Below are positions 26,761-33,435 of a stretch of DNA of 38,012 bases, piece after piece. This DNA comes from a virus. Within the stretch, counting starts at the first letter, position 1. Each line of letters begins with the position of its first letter. Made by a program: the position numbers and the translations under genes. The notes under the pieces were generated by a model, which did no database searches, was not told where the DNA came from, and saw only the letters and a list, made by a program, of their open reading frames with translations. The DNA lies in IMG/VR virus record IMGVR_UViG_3300030329_003069, positions 1 to 38,012 of that record. One strand, written 5' to 3'.

Positions 26761-27045
26761 ATGAGAAGCGACGGAATGCCTAGTGGCAAGCCATCATGTT
26801 TGGTGGTTGACTTGTCTGAGATGGAGAAGAAGGTCTCTTCTTTGGAGAAGAAGGTCGCCACCCTCCAGGGTCAACTCGTTGACCTTGCCTCTGTGGTGTC
26901 CACAGTGCTTAACCAGCAGAAGGCTGCTGATAAGAAGCCTGCGGCTCCCAAGGTATCTCCTCCAGCCCCCAAGCCAGTGGCCAAGAAGGCTCCGGTTAAG
27001 AAGGCTGTTGTCAAGAAGAAGCCAGCGACTAAGAAGAAGAAATGA
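26761..27045 (+). CDS. Coiled-coil protein with histone-H1-like Lys/Pro tail (94 aa)
   Basis: The GGAGCACTT leader is a good ribosome site. Residues about 18-52 form a heptad coiled coil (SEMEKKVSSLEKKVATLQGQ). Residues 56-94 are almost entirely Lys, Pro, Ala and Val (APKPVAKKAPVKKAVV, ending KKKPATKKKK). This tail is like the disordered C-terminal domain of histone H1 or the repetitive tails of bacterial Hc1/Hc2. An oligomerising coil plus cationic tail suits DNA or RNA binding, or condensation of packaged DNA. Its stop overlaps the next gene (ATGA). Similar tails are also found in non-histone proteins, so the role is inferred. Confidence 0.65.
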   Translation: MRSDGMPSGKPSCLVVDLSEMEKKVSSLEKKVATLQGQLVDLASVVSTVLNQQKAADKKPAAPKVSPPAPKPVAKKAPVKKAVVKKKPATKKKK

Positions 27046-27476
27046 CCATCAAGGATGTGGCCTCCAACCCAGGCCCTATCTGGGTGACTCTTCTGGCTGC
27101 TGTCGGTGCTATTCTCACGGGTTACTCTGAGAACAAGACTGCGACTGAGTCTATTGGTGTGTTTTGTCAGCAGGCAGAGGACTCTAGTTATCAGGCATTG
27201 GTTGATCTTAGGGATAAGGTGAACTGGATCCACATGAGGGTGAAGACCAATGAGGAGAGGCTGGCCTTTGTATCGTCGCCCCCTGGCGGTCCAGCGCAAG
27301 AGGAACCGCCTACCCCCTCCGAGAGTGATGAGAGCGGAGAGAAACCTGAAGAGGTTCCGCCCAATGAGAAGAAAGAACCGGCGGATAAGTCTGTACCATT
27401 AAAGGATGATGGCACTATTGATTGGGCTCCCATAAAGCGCCCCGCAGAGCAGACGACATCCCCAGTAAAAAAGTAG
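27042..27476 (+). CDS. Membrane-anchored protein with acidic/Pro-rich tail (144 aa)
   Basis: A probable transmembrane segment lies at about residues 12-28 (GPIWVTLLAAVGAILTG), followed by a short helical region (QALVDLRDKVNWIHMRVKTN) and a disordered Pro/Glu/Lys tail. One N-terminal TM with a soluble coiled-coil-like segment resembles inner-membrane spanins or holin-associated proteins, but the tail is more disordered than usual. It sits upstream of the glycosidase-like and holin-like genes, so it may belong to the lysis module. It was not recognised as a family. Confidence 0.6.
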   Translation: MTIKDVASNPGPIWVTLLAAVGAILTGYSENKTATESIGVFCQQAEDSSYQALVDLRDKVNWIHMRVKTNEERLAFVSSPPGGPAQEEPPTPSESDESGEKPEEVPPNEKKEPADKSVPLKDDGTIDWAPIKRPAEQTTSPVKK

Positions 27477-27482
27477 GTCCCC

Positions 27483-28214
27483 ATGCCTCCTCGCACAACA
27501 GGAAAGGGTTCTCAGGCCATTGTAGATGTGTATGCCGAAGATGAGGCTATTGACGCTGGAAAGGTTGATCCAAAGATAAAGGCTGAGATGGAGGCAATAT
27601 TGTCTCGCCTAACGTCTGACGAGCCGTACAATCGTGGGCCAAGAACGATCACATTTGGACCAGGCGACGAGGTGACAGAGTCATACCGCGCTATGCCCTC
27701 ATATGAGGACTTGGCGGATTCATATGGCGATGATGACCCCTCATGGGCAGAGGGATCTCCACTGGCTGGAGACCTCAATAGCGATGGGGTTGTTGATGGG
27801 TGGGACACATTTCTGGCTGGCGAGCCAGTAGGAGTTGCAACTGACCCATTTGTCGCAGAAGAGCGAAGCCGGAATGCCAAAATTGCTGTCGAGTCAAACA
27901 CCGCTTCAGGCGGAAGCCACCAGATGCTGAAGAATTGGCTTCGGACTATGCTCCCAAAGGATTCAACCATTGGGTTCGAGGACATGATTGTCCCCGTTGG
28001 AGTTGGAGGGGAGCCCGATGTAAAGGCGGCACTCAGGATAAACATATTCCCCTACGTAAAGAAGGATGACTATGACCACCCGTACTATGATGAGGCCATG
28101 CTTTATCAGGTGCGAGAGGACAACAGGGCACCCAGGCGACCTGCGATTGATCTGGGCGGCACATCCGGGGTGGACTTTGCCACAAGGCTTATGAACTCAT
28201 TCCTAAACAGGTAG
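27483..28214 (+). CDS. Unknown protein with dockerin/EF-hand-like calcium loop (243 aa)
   Basis: An AGGT site precedes the ATG. Residues 97-108 (DLNSDGVVDGWD) match the calcium-binding loop of dockerin/EF-hand type (D-x-N-x-D-G-x-x-D), flanked by a Gly/Pro-rich acidic segment. Only one loop is seen; dockerins have two and EF-hands are usually paired. The rest is mixed alpha/beta, with a conserved-looking WLRTMLPKDSTIGFEDM. It may be a calcium-stabilised virion protein or lysis accessory. The function is unknown. Confidence 0.6.
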   Translation: MPPRTTGKGSQAIVDVYAEDEAIDAGKVDPKIKAEMEAILSRLTSDEPYNRGPRTITFGPGDEVTESYRAMPSYEDLADSYGDDDPSWAEGSPLAGDLNSDGVVDGWDTFLAGEPVGVATDPFVAEERSRNAKIAVESNTASGGSHQMLKNWLRTMLPKDSTIGFEDMIVPVGVGGEPDVKAALRINIFPYVKKDDYDHPYYDEAMLYQVREDNRAPRRPAIDLGGTSGVDFATRLMNSFLNR

Positions 28215-28218
28215 CATC

Positions 28219-29088
28219 ATGGCAAATTCATTCCTTAACAGTTTCATCTCCCACCTCGCCAGACGCATTGAAGAGGACTGTAACAAGTCTGAGGAGGTCT
28301 GGAGACCCACGTTTATATTGACTATTTGGCGTGAGTCTCAGCTAGCAGATGGGTGGGAGGATTCTCTCGCCAACTTCGATGCTGTATCAGTCAAGATTAT
28401 GGACGGGACTAAGCCATTTGATCACAAAGGCGTCGAGTCCATCATGTCCAAGCTAAGAGGCTCCCCGATTGATGTGCATGGCTGGGGCTACCACTACTGC
28501 CAGGAGCCCGCCAGGGCGAGAGATGAGGCCATTGCTGTGGCCATGCGGTGCGAAGAGTTGGGCATCACCCACTACCATTGGAACGCAGAGCGACACTGGA
28601 AGGAGGGGGTAGGCACTCCGTCTGACAATGCGGTTGTGTTCGCTGAGGAACTAAAGAAGCTAGCTCCGAATGTTGTGCTGTATGCGAACTGCTTTGTGTC
28701 TCTTACAACAAAGGAGATGTCCAGGCATTTCGACTACTTCGAGCCCATGTGTTACGGAACGAAGCGAAAGACGATAGCATCCAAGGTGGCCAAGAGGATG
28801 AGTGGAAAGCCATTCCCTGCCGTAAGGACAGGTGTTATGGTGGGGACGGGTCGTGTGAACGACAAGGTTGATGGTCAGTATTGGGGATATGTGTCCCCTC
28901 CTGGCAAGGAGAGTGAGCCGCTTGGTCTTGCACAGTTGGTTAAGGTTCATTCCCCTTGCTTTGTTAATTTCTTCAGAGCGGGGAGTATTGATGGCCAGGA
29001 TATGGGGATGTCTGGCAATGAAGTGAACCCTAAGTTATCGGAACAGGTTGGGATAATCCTAGACCACCTGGGCCAAGCACAGGTATAA
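28219..29088 (+). CDS. TIM-barrel glycosidase-like endolysin candidate (289 aa)
   Basis: Strand-ending motifs VHGWGYHY (86-93), YHWNAERHW (119-127), VLYANCF (153-159) and FDYFEPMCYG (171-180) are spaced as in a (beta/alpha)8 barrel and recall GH25-like lysozymes or related phage glycosidases. In that group an acidic residue follows strand 4; here Glu124 is the best candidate, and the usual DxE is NxE. It lies directly before a holin-like gene, so cleaving peptidoglycan to release progeny is the likely role. It lacks an obvious signal peptide, so it would need a holin. A virion hydrolase or a catalytically changed barrel is the main alternative. Confidence 0.6.
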   Translation: MANSFLNSFISHLARRIEEDCNKSEEVWRPTFILTIWRESQLADGWEDSLANFDAVSVKIMDGTKPFDHKGVESIMSKLRGSPIDVHGWGYHYCQEPARARDEAIAVAMRCEELGITHYHWNAERHWKEGVGTPSDNAVVFAEELKKLAPNVVLYANCFVSLTTKEMSRHFDYFEPMCYGTKRKTIASKVAKRMSGKPFPAVRTGVMVGTGRVNDKVDGQYWGYVSPPGKESEPLGLAQLVKVHSPCFVNFFRAGSIDGQDMGMSGNEVNPKLSEQVGIILDHLGQAQV

Positions 29089-29090
29089 CG

Positions 29091-29393
29091 ATGGCAACGA
29101 CCGATACGGGAGAGCCTTTTGTGAGTGATAACGAGGCCAAGACAATGTTGCAGGAGATTCTCCGCAAGCAAGAGGAGTCACTGGACCTGAAGGGTCAGCT
29201 TGTTCTAATCAATGAGAAGATGGACGCCTTGATTGCAGCGGTCGAGAGTAAAATCAAGCCCCAGGGAACCCTGGCTGCGCTTATTGAGTCATCTCCGCAG
29301 ATCCCCCTGTTCATCTTCATCATCGTGATGGTAGCCTTGTTCCTTGGCTTTGGCCCGGAACTCGTAGGACTACTAGGTGGAGCAAGTGAGTAA
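29091..29393 (+). CDS. One-TM holin-like protein (100 aa)
   Basis: It starts two bases after the endolysin-candidate stop. Residues 1-65 are soluble and charged, with a coiled-coil-like stretch (LQEILRKQEESLDLKGQLVL). One strong hydrophobic segment lies at about 71-92 (IPLFIFIIVMVALFLGFG). A cytoplasmic domain with one TM near the C-terminus matches small holins of the one-TM type, which permeabilise the inner membrane or trigger endolysin action. The call rests on size, topology and location. It could instead be a spanin-like or fusion-type protein. Confidence 0.6.
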   Translation: MATTDTGEPFVSDNEAKTMLQEILRKQEESLDLKGQLVLINEKMDALIAAVESKIKPQGTLAALIESSPQIPLFIFIIVMVALFLGFGPELVGLLGGASE

Positions 29394-29898
29394 GCACAGC
29401 ATCCTCATTGCCACATTCATGCTAGCCATGGCGCTGGCATTTATCATCTCATCCACCAAAGGTTGTGCCTACGTAGAGAAGCTGGGGCCTGCGCTGTCTA
29501 GCGTAGGTGGGTGTGCCTTACATACAACGCTGAGTTGCGTTACGAGGGCTGGAGGCGACTGTCCACCTCCCTCTGACATGTGGGGCAAGGATGATTGGCG
29601 CGAGTATGGAGCATGTCTTTCAGATAGAAGTTCCAGTTGTTCTTTTGATGGTCTTGCTGGATGTCTTTATAGGTCTCTGGATAGGGCTATGGGTTCTTCG
29701 CTCACCCGAACATCACTGTCATCAGGCATTGGACCCTCAGCGAGGGTTGCCTTTGAGGTGGAGGGGAGCATCGACAATGAGGTCGCAAGAGGTAGGATAC
29801 AATCCTGCGTCGCTATCTCGGAGATTACGACAGAGGATGAGGCGATTGCTGCGGTGGCTGCTTGCCAACGCAAGGCGTGCATGGGGATGGTGGAGTGA
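29386..29898 (+). CDS. Cys-rich exported or anchored protein, lysis region (170 aa)
   Basis: The GTG at 29386 has AGGTGGAG eight bases upstream, overlaps the holin-like stop, and gives a typical MSKHS start; GTG 29377 is an in-frame alternative. Residues 5-22 are hydrophobic (SILIATFMLAMALAFIIS), followed by STKGC, a poor lipobox. The mature part has about ten cysteines, often paired (GGCALHTTLSC, ACLSDRSSSC, AACQRKAC), which points to a disulfide-containing periplasmic protein. It may be an outer-membrane spanin-like or other lysis factor. Its stop overlaps the next start. Confidence 0.55.
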   Translation: MSKHSILIATFMLAMALAFIISSTKGCAYVEKLGPALSSVGGCALHTTLSCVTRAGGDCPPPSDMWGKDDWREYGACLSDRSSSCSFDGLAGCLYRSLDRAMGSSLTRTSLSSGIGPSARVAFEVEGSIDNEVARGRIQSCVAISEITTEDEAIAAVAACQRKACMGMVE

Positions 29899-30158
29899 TG
29901 GAAGTCCAGGAAGAGGCAGTGGAGGGGGAGGTTATCCTCCTAGAAGGATTCGACAAGGCGATCCTTGGATACGCTGAGAGGTATGGGATGCCAACCTCTG
30001 TCTGCTATGACAGGGAGACAGTCATCGACATCATCATGAAGGATCGGGGGGCAGACAGGGCTACGGCAGAAGAACACTTCACCATCAACATACTCGGTGG
30101 ACACTTCGGACCATCAACCCCCGTCTTCGTTACCATCGACCCCTACCTTGAGCACTAG
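29898..30158 (+). CDS. Conserved small phage protein (86 aa)
   Basis: The ATG at 29898 overlaps the upstream stop (TGATG) and is preferred to 29862. The sequence ILLEGFDKAILGYAERYG...VCYDRETVIDIIM...AEEHFTINILGGHFGPSTPVFV follows a pattern seen in many phages, with a 'lDdAilG...YD...i...m..eeA.e.f.fNi.g...G..TPvf' core. The function of that family is not known to me. It is the last rightward gene and overlaps the leftward block by 29 bases. Confidence 0.7.
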   Translation: MEVQEEAVEGEVILLEGFDKAILGYAERYGMPTSVCYDRETVIDIIMKDRGADRATAEEHFTINILGGHFGPSTPVFVTIDPYLEH

Positions 30159-30459
30159 CGCTCCTAATAATCCCCCTCAAGATAAGCGCACCAGTTGCCC
30201 TGCTCTGGGGACCTCGTAATAACCCAACCCGCTTGTACTCAGCCTCGCCACACCACCTGAACTTACTACCCAGGATGGCCCCTGCCTTGGCCGCTATGGA
30301 CTTGGTCTCGCAGATGGCATAGTCACCCCCTGGCCCTCCCCACAAGAGCGTTGCGCCAGCTTCCAGTAGCTTCTCCTCCAAGGCGTACCTCTCAGTCAGC
30401 CTGCCCGTCCCCCAGTAGATTTGGATGCATGTTGGCTTCTTCTTTTTTCTCCAGAACAT
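30130..30459 (-). CDS. Hypothetical protein at the convergent junction (109 aa)
   Basis: Leftward gene with GGGAGTTCAG before its ATG; the first 68 bases lie within the 3' end of the RusA-like gene. The N-terminus is basic (MFWRKKKKPTC), followed by a small alpha/beta-like region (LLEAGATLLWGGPGGDYAIC). No family was recognised. It ends inside the last rightward gene (29-base tail-to-tail overlap), so transcripts from both blocks converge here. The frame is supported by its ribosome site but not by similarity. Confidence 0.5.
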   Translation of the reverse strand: MFWRKKKKPTCIQIYWGTGRLTERYALEEKLLEAGATLLWGGPGGDYAICETKSIAAKAGAILGSKFRWCGEAEYKRVGLLRGPQSRATGALILRGIIRSASAQGRGRW

Positions 30460-30958
30460 CTGAACTCCCTTTTTGTTCTTCTAGAAATGGTAGTTGCACG
30501 GTGTAGATATGCTCTGCTGCCAGCCTATGGGCCAAGAATGGCTCCTCAGACAGAGACACCGCTGTGATATACACGGCTGGGTTTGGGTCTGGTTTCTTCC
30601 TGGAGATGAGTAGGCAGTGTATGTCCTTGTCATCTTTGGATGTGAGGATGTCCTCTTGCAGTGCATCGAGCAGTACCTTAATGGGTGCGTCGATGTCTGG
30701 TGACCTGGGGAATGAGTGCTCAATGATAACAAATGCAGGTGGCTTTACGGGCTCCCCCATTATCTGGACGTTTGCCTTGTAGGCATTCAGCCATTTCTTC
30801 TTGGCGTTGTGCGCGCTCCTCCAGTGGGTAGAGCGTAGCTTGTTGCCAAGACACTGGCGCAGTAGCCAGATGGGGTCTGTCTTCTTCCACAATGCGTTGT
30901 CGTCAGGGGCTTTCGCTTTCGATGGGGCCTTGGTTCCCTCTAGCTTCACAGTGATCAT
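30392..30958 (-). CDS. RusA-like Holliday junction resolvase (188 aa)
   Basis: RusA-family endonucleases cut branched recombination or replication intermediates as dimers. The family core is visible: PDID (Asp88, Asp90), IKVLLDAL (Lys94, Asp98) and then SKDDKDI (Asp109, Asp110), matching the D-x-D-x3-K-x3-D and DD pattern. The N-terminal part (about 1-75) is basic and carries RSAHNAKKKW. At 188 aa it is longer than E. coli RusA (120). The start overlaps the upstream stop (ATGA). It is likely used to clear junctions before packaging. Confidence 0.65.
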   Translation of the reverse strand: MITVKLEGTKAPSKAKAPDDNALWKKTDPIWLLRQCLGNKLRSTHWRSAHNAKKKWLNAYKANVQIMGEPVKPPAFVIIEHSFPRSPDIDAPIKVLLDALQEDILTSKDDKDIHCLLISRKKPDPNPAVYITAVSLSEEPFLAHRLAAEHIYTVQLPFLEEQKGSSDVLEKKEEANMHPNLLGDGQAD

Positions 30959-31272
30959 CCCAACCCCTTGCCCTTGCTTTGGTAGCGAGGCATCGTCCTG
31001 CCACTTATGTTCTGTGTCTTTTTTGTACCCATGACGGACCTGAGAACAATCTCCATCCTATGGATGGCCTCAATGGCGGGTGGGATATTCGACTCCACCT
31101 TGCTCTCGTAGAATGCCTCCACCCTACGGGGTCCTATGAACGGGTGGATTGCTTCCAATAAGTCTGTAACGCAGGCGTCTACAAACCGCATCCTGTCTCG
31201 TATGGAGTGGTCTGATATGGAGTCTGTGTCCCCGTGTTTAATTGAATCTGCTATGTCTGTTATCGGTGTCAT
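30955..31272 (-). CDS. Hypothetical replication-operon protein (105 aa)
   Basis: The frame is open far upstream (to a GTG at 31500). The chosen ATG at 31272 forms a clean ATGA overlap with the stop of the membrane protein gene, and the segment upstream of it lies antiphase to that gene. The protein is helical and charged (MTPITDIADSIKHGD, FVDACVTDLLEAIHPFIGPR, IEAIHRMEIVLRSVMG). It was not recognised. It overlaps the resolvase start by four bases, so it is co-translated with helicase, membrane protein and RusA. Confidence 0.6.
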   Translation of the reverse strand: MTPITDIADSIKHGDTDSISDHSIRDRMRFVDACVTDLLEAIHPFIGPRRVEAFYESKVESNIPPAIEAIHRMEIVLRSVMGTKKTQNISGRTMPRYQSKGKGLG

Positions 31273-31502
31273 TGTATTGCATCCATTGTTTCGCATGCCA
31301 ATATGAACATTCCAATCGCTGGCAATGCCAGATGGAATGGTTTTGGGCGGAAGTGGGGCTCTGCCAGCTTCAACATTGGGCTTACTATTGGGTCCAGGCG
31401 GTGTGTTTTCTTTAACTCTCTGTAGCTTTTCCCTGCCTTCCATATTATTAAGTAGTCTTCTGCTGGTATTAGAATAAGTAAGGCTCCTATCATCCACCAC
31501 AT
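31269..31502 (-). CDS. Small two-TM membrane protein in replication operon (77 aa)
   Basis: The ATG at 31502 overlaps the helicase stop as TGATG, with AGGGAG about six bases upstream. Two hydrophobic segments (WWMIGALLILIP at 2-13, continuing to residue 21, and HLALPAIGMFILAC at 57-70) flank a basic cytoplasmic-like loop (KAGKSYRELKKTHRL). The overlapping longer frame in the same strand has Pro-rich, unstructured sequence and no such start. It may tether replication proteins to the membrane, but this is inferred only from position. Confidence 0.6.
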   Translation of the reverse strand: MWWMIGALLILIPAEDYLIIWKAGKSYRELKKTHRLDPIVSPMLKLAEPHFRPKPFHLALPAIGMFILACETMDAIQ

Positions 31503-32857
31503 CACATCTCCCTTATCTGGCATCCTGCCGGATCAAAGTAATACTCAATCGCTTTCGACTCCCCCTGCTTGCACTTCTCCACGTTCACAATCAGCTTGTT
31601 GAACTCCCTGTCTTGCTGCTCAGTCGAGACCCTTGGGTCTCTGTATGGCCTGTACAAAATGGCCCCCACGTAACACTTCTGCTCCGCAGCACCCATCCAT
31701 TCGACATTCCTCAGCCCTGGCTTTACTGATATCGGCTCCATCTCCCATTGGCGGTTCAATTGGGCGGTTATCATCAGCGGAACCTGGAGCCTCTCTGCCT
31801 CGCGCTCCATCATCGCCCAGGCATACTCCAAGAAGTCACGCCTTGAACGGCTGTCCGTAGACCCCGCATAGATGGCTTGCAGATAGTCGATCCAGATTAT
31901 CTCCACCCCCTTGCGCACAACCAAGTCATTGAGAATGCGCAGCACATCCACAAGACGCGCTCCCTTAGCATCTACAAGCTCAATGTTATCAAGGTGTGTG
32001 ACGTGTGAGGTATTCGATATGGCAACCTCTTCCTCCTCTGACAGGGGCGCTGTGTCCTCCCCAGGGCTCGATAGGACTGCATCCCTAATGCGCCTCAACT
32101 GGACCCCGGATACGCGGGAGATCCAACGAGAGGCCCACACACTAGGACTGTCCTCCAAACCAATCACACCCACCTTATGACCAGCCATAGCCTGATGGCT
32201 GACCACCTGTGAGACCCACGAGGACTTACCGTGTGACGTCCGCGCAGCCCAGAGGTAGGTGCACCCAGGAACCAACGTGCCAATCGTCTCGTCGAGCTTT
32301 GCAAAGCCTGTCTTTATAGATGCTGCGGGTTTATTTTTCCTGTCATCCCAGATAGACTGCACAATCGACCTAACACTACCTGGCTCATACTGCGTATTGG
32401 CATGTATTGAGACGATATCCTGCTGGATATTGTTAATAGTGTCCTCTGGGCTCAGGCTTCCGTCCGTTAGCTGCCCTATTCTTGTGCATACTTTCTGGTC
32501 TATGAGCCTGGCTGTCGCATAACATTCTAGTAGGTGGTGTAGTCTTTCTGGTGAGCCTTTGATGGATGGGTCTTTGGCTGATGTCCATACTTCTTTGAGG
32601 TTGTGTATGCGTGCCTTTTCAAACTCAGCGGTGAGCACAATCTCTTCGTAGGCTACGGGGTCGAGTAGTGGATCACTCTTCCCTCGGAGGTTGATAGCCT
32701 GCTCCACCATTCGCCACAGACTAAGCATGTCTTCATTGGCGAAGATGATATGCGGTCTGTTGACGCTGAATGCGTAGCGGGGTGTGCGTATGACAGAGGC
32801 CAGGAAGTAGTGTTCAGCCCTCCATGTGAACTCCGGTTTTATCTGTGGTTGTCTCAT
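31502..32857 (-). CDS. DnaB-like replicative helicase (451 aa)
   Basis: The hexameric helicase unwinds DNA ahead of the polymerase. Visible motifs are Walker A in ARTSHGKSS (residues 205-213), Walker B IIWID (320-324) and the H3-like MITAQLNRQ (362-370), in the order and spacing of the DnaB RecA-like domain. The N-terminal domain (about 1-165) is helical and poorly conserved, as is usual. ATG 32857 (TAATG overlap with the preceding stop and GGAGATACTA ribosome site) is preferred to the upstream in-frame start at 32935. No primase domain is present, so priming must come from another protein or the host. Confidence 0.88.
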   Translation of the reverse strand: MRQPQIKPEFTWRAEHYFLASVIRTPRYAFSVNRPHIIFANEDMLSLWRMVEQAINLRGKSDPLLDPVAYEEIVLTAEFEKARIHNLKEVWTSAKDPSIKGSPERLHHLLECYATARLIDQKVCTRIGQLTDGSLSPEDTINNIQQDIVSIHANTQYEPGSVRSIVQSIWDDRKNKPAASIKTGFAKLDETIGTLVPGCTYLWAARTSHGKSSWVSQVVSHQAMAGHKVGVIGLEDSPSVWASRWISRVSGVQLRRIRDAVLSSPGEDTAPLSEEEEVAISNTSHVTHLDNIELVDAKGARLVDVLRILNDLVVRKGVEIIWIDYLQAIYAGSTDSRSRRDFLEYAWAMMEREAERLQVPLMITAQLNRQWEMEPISVKPGLRNVEWMGAAEQKCYVGAILYRPYRDPRVSTEQQDREFNKLIVNVEKCKQGESKAIEYYFDPAGCQIREM

Positions 32858-33435
32858 TAGTATCTCCAACTCGACTTTTGCTGGGTCGCAAGTTGTGTGG
32901 CAATGCGGAAGAATACGCTGAACCTGTATCCCCACTGTGCATTTTTCTTATCTTCAAAGAACAGCTTGATTGCATCATAGACCTTCTCACCCATTGAGTG
33001 ATGGAGTGACATCCAATCTTTTCGCTCTCTCCAGAAGTCGTTTTGCGCACGCAGGTAGTCAGCCCCGGTAGCCCGTAGAAAGGCTTTGTCCCAGGCTGAC
33101 ATCATTTCCCTGATGGGTACGGATTCTGGAACTGGCAGTGACCAATCGCCATGTAGTAGATGGGCGCTTGGGCTCATGTCTATTGTCCACACACCGCGCT
33201 TGTCCTCACCTTTGGTGAGTCTGATCACACCGAAAGAGCCGAGCTTGGTGATGGCGTTTTCTATCTTAGACCGGGTGGTGTTCAGCCTATCGGATAGGTC
33301 CACCGGTCTGAGAGTAAATGTCAGGTTGTCTTTCGGAGCGGCTAGAGCCGCCAGGTACACAAACACTCCAAGCCTTGTGGGTGTTGCGAACGCTGGCGAC
33401 TCCATCAACTCCCTTACGTTGATGCTGATGTCCAT
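32857..33435 (-). CDS. Winged-helix replication initiator-like protein (192 aa)
   Basis: Start 33435 overlaps the SSB stop (TAATG). Residues about 42-85 form a winged helix: LRPVDLSDRLNTTRSKIENA followed by ITKLGSFGVIRLTK, then a strand ending KRGVWTI. The C-terminal half is helical and aromatic-rich. Directly upstream of DnaB, this matches phage replication proteins that bind the origin or load the helicase (lambda O/P-like role). No sequence family is claimed. The tandem iterons near 100-300 are potential binding sites, which would have to be tested. Confidence 0.6.
   Translation of the reverse strand: MDISINVRELMESPAFATPTRLGVFVYLAALAAPKDNLTFTLRPVDLSDRLNTTRSKIENAITKLGSFGVIRLTKGEDKRGVWTIDMSPSAHLLHGDWSLPVPESVPIREMMSAWDKAFLRATGADYLRAQNDFWRERKDWMSLHHSMGEKVYDAIKLFFEDKKNAQWGYRFSVFFRIATQLATQQKSSWRY

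Noticed and set aside
28191-28245. Shared MNSFLN/ANSFLN sequence at the end of one gene and start of the next
   Set aside because: The similarity spans only about 15 bp with mismatches; chance or a small local duplication, not a functional repeat.
31273-31500. Upstream part of the 181-codon frame (GTG 31500 start) as the beginning of the 105-aa gene
   Set aside because: The overlapping 77-aa membrane-protein frame has better start signals and overlaps, and the 31272 start forms a clean ATGA junction.
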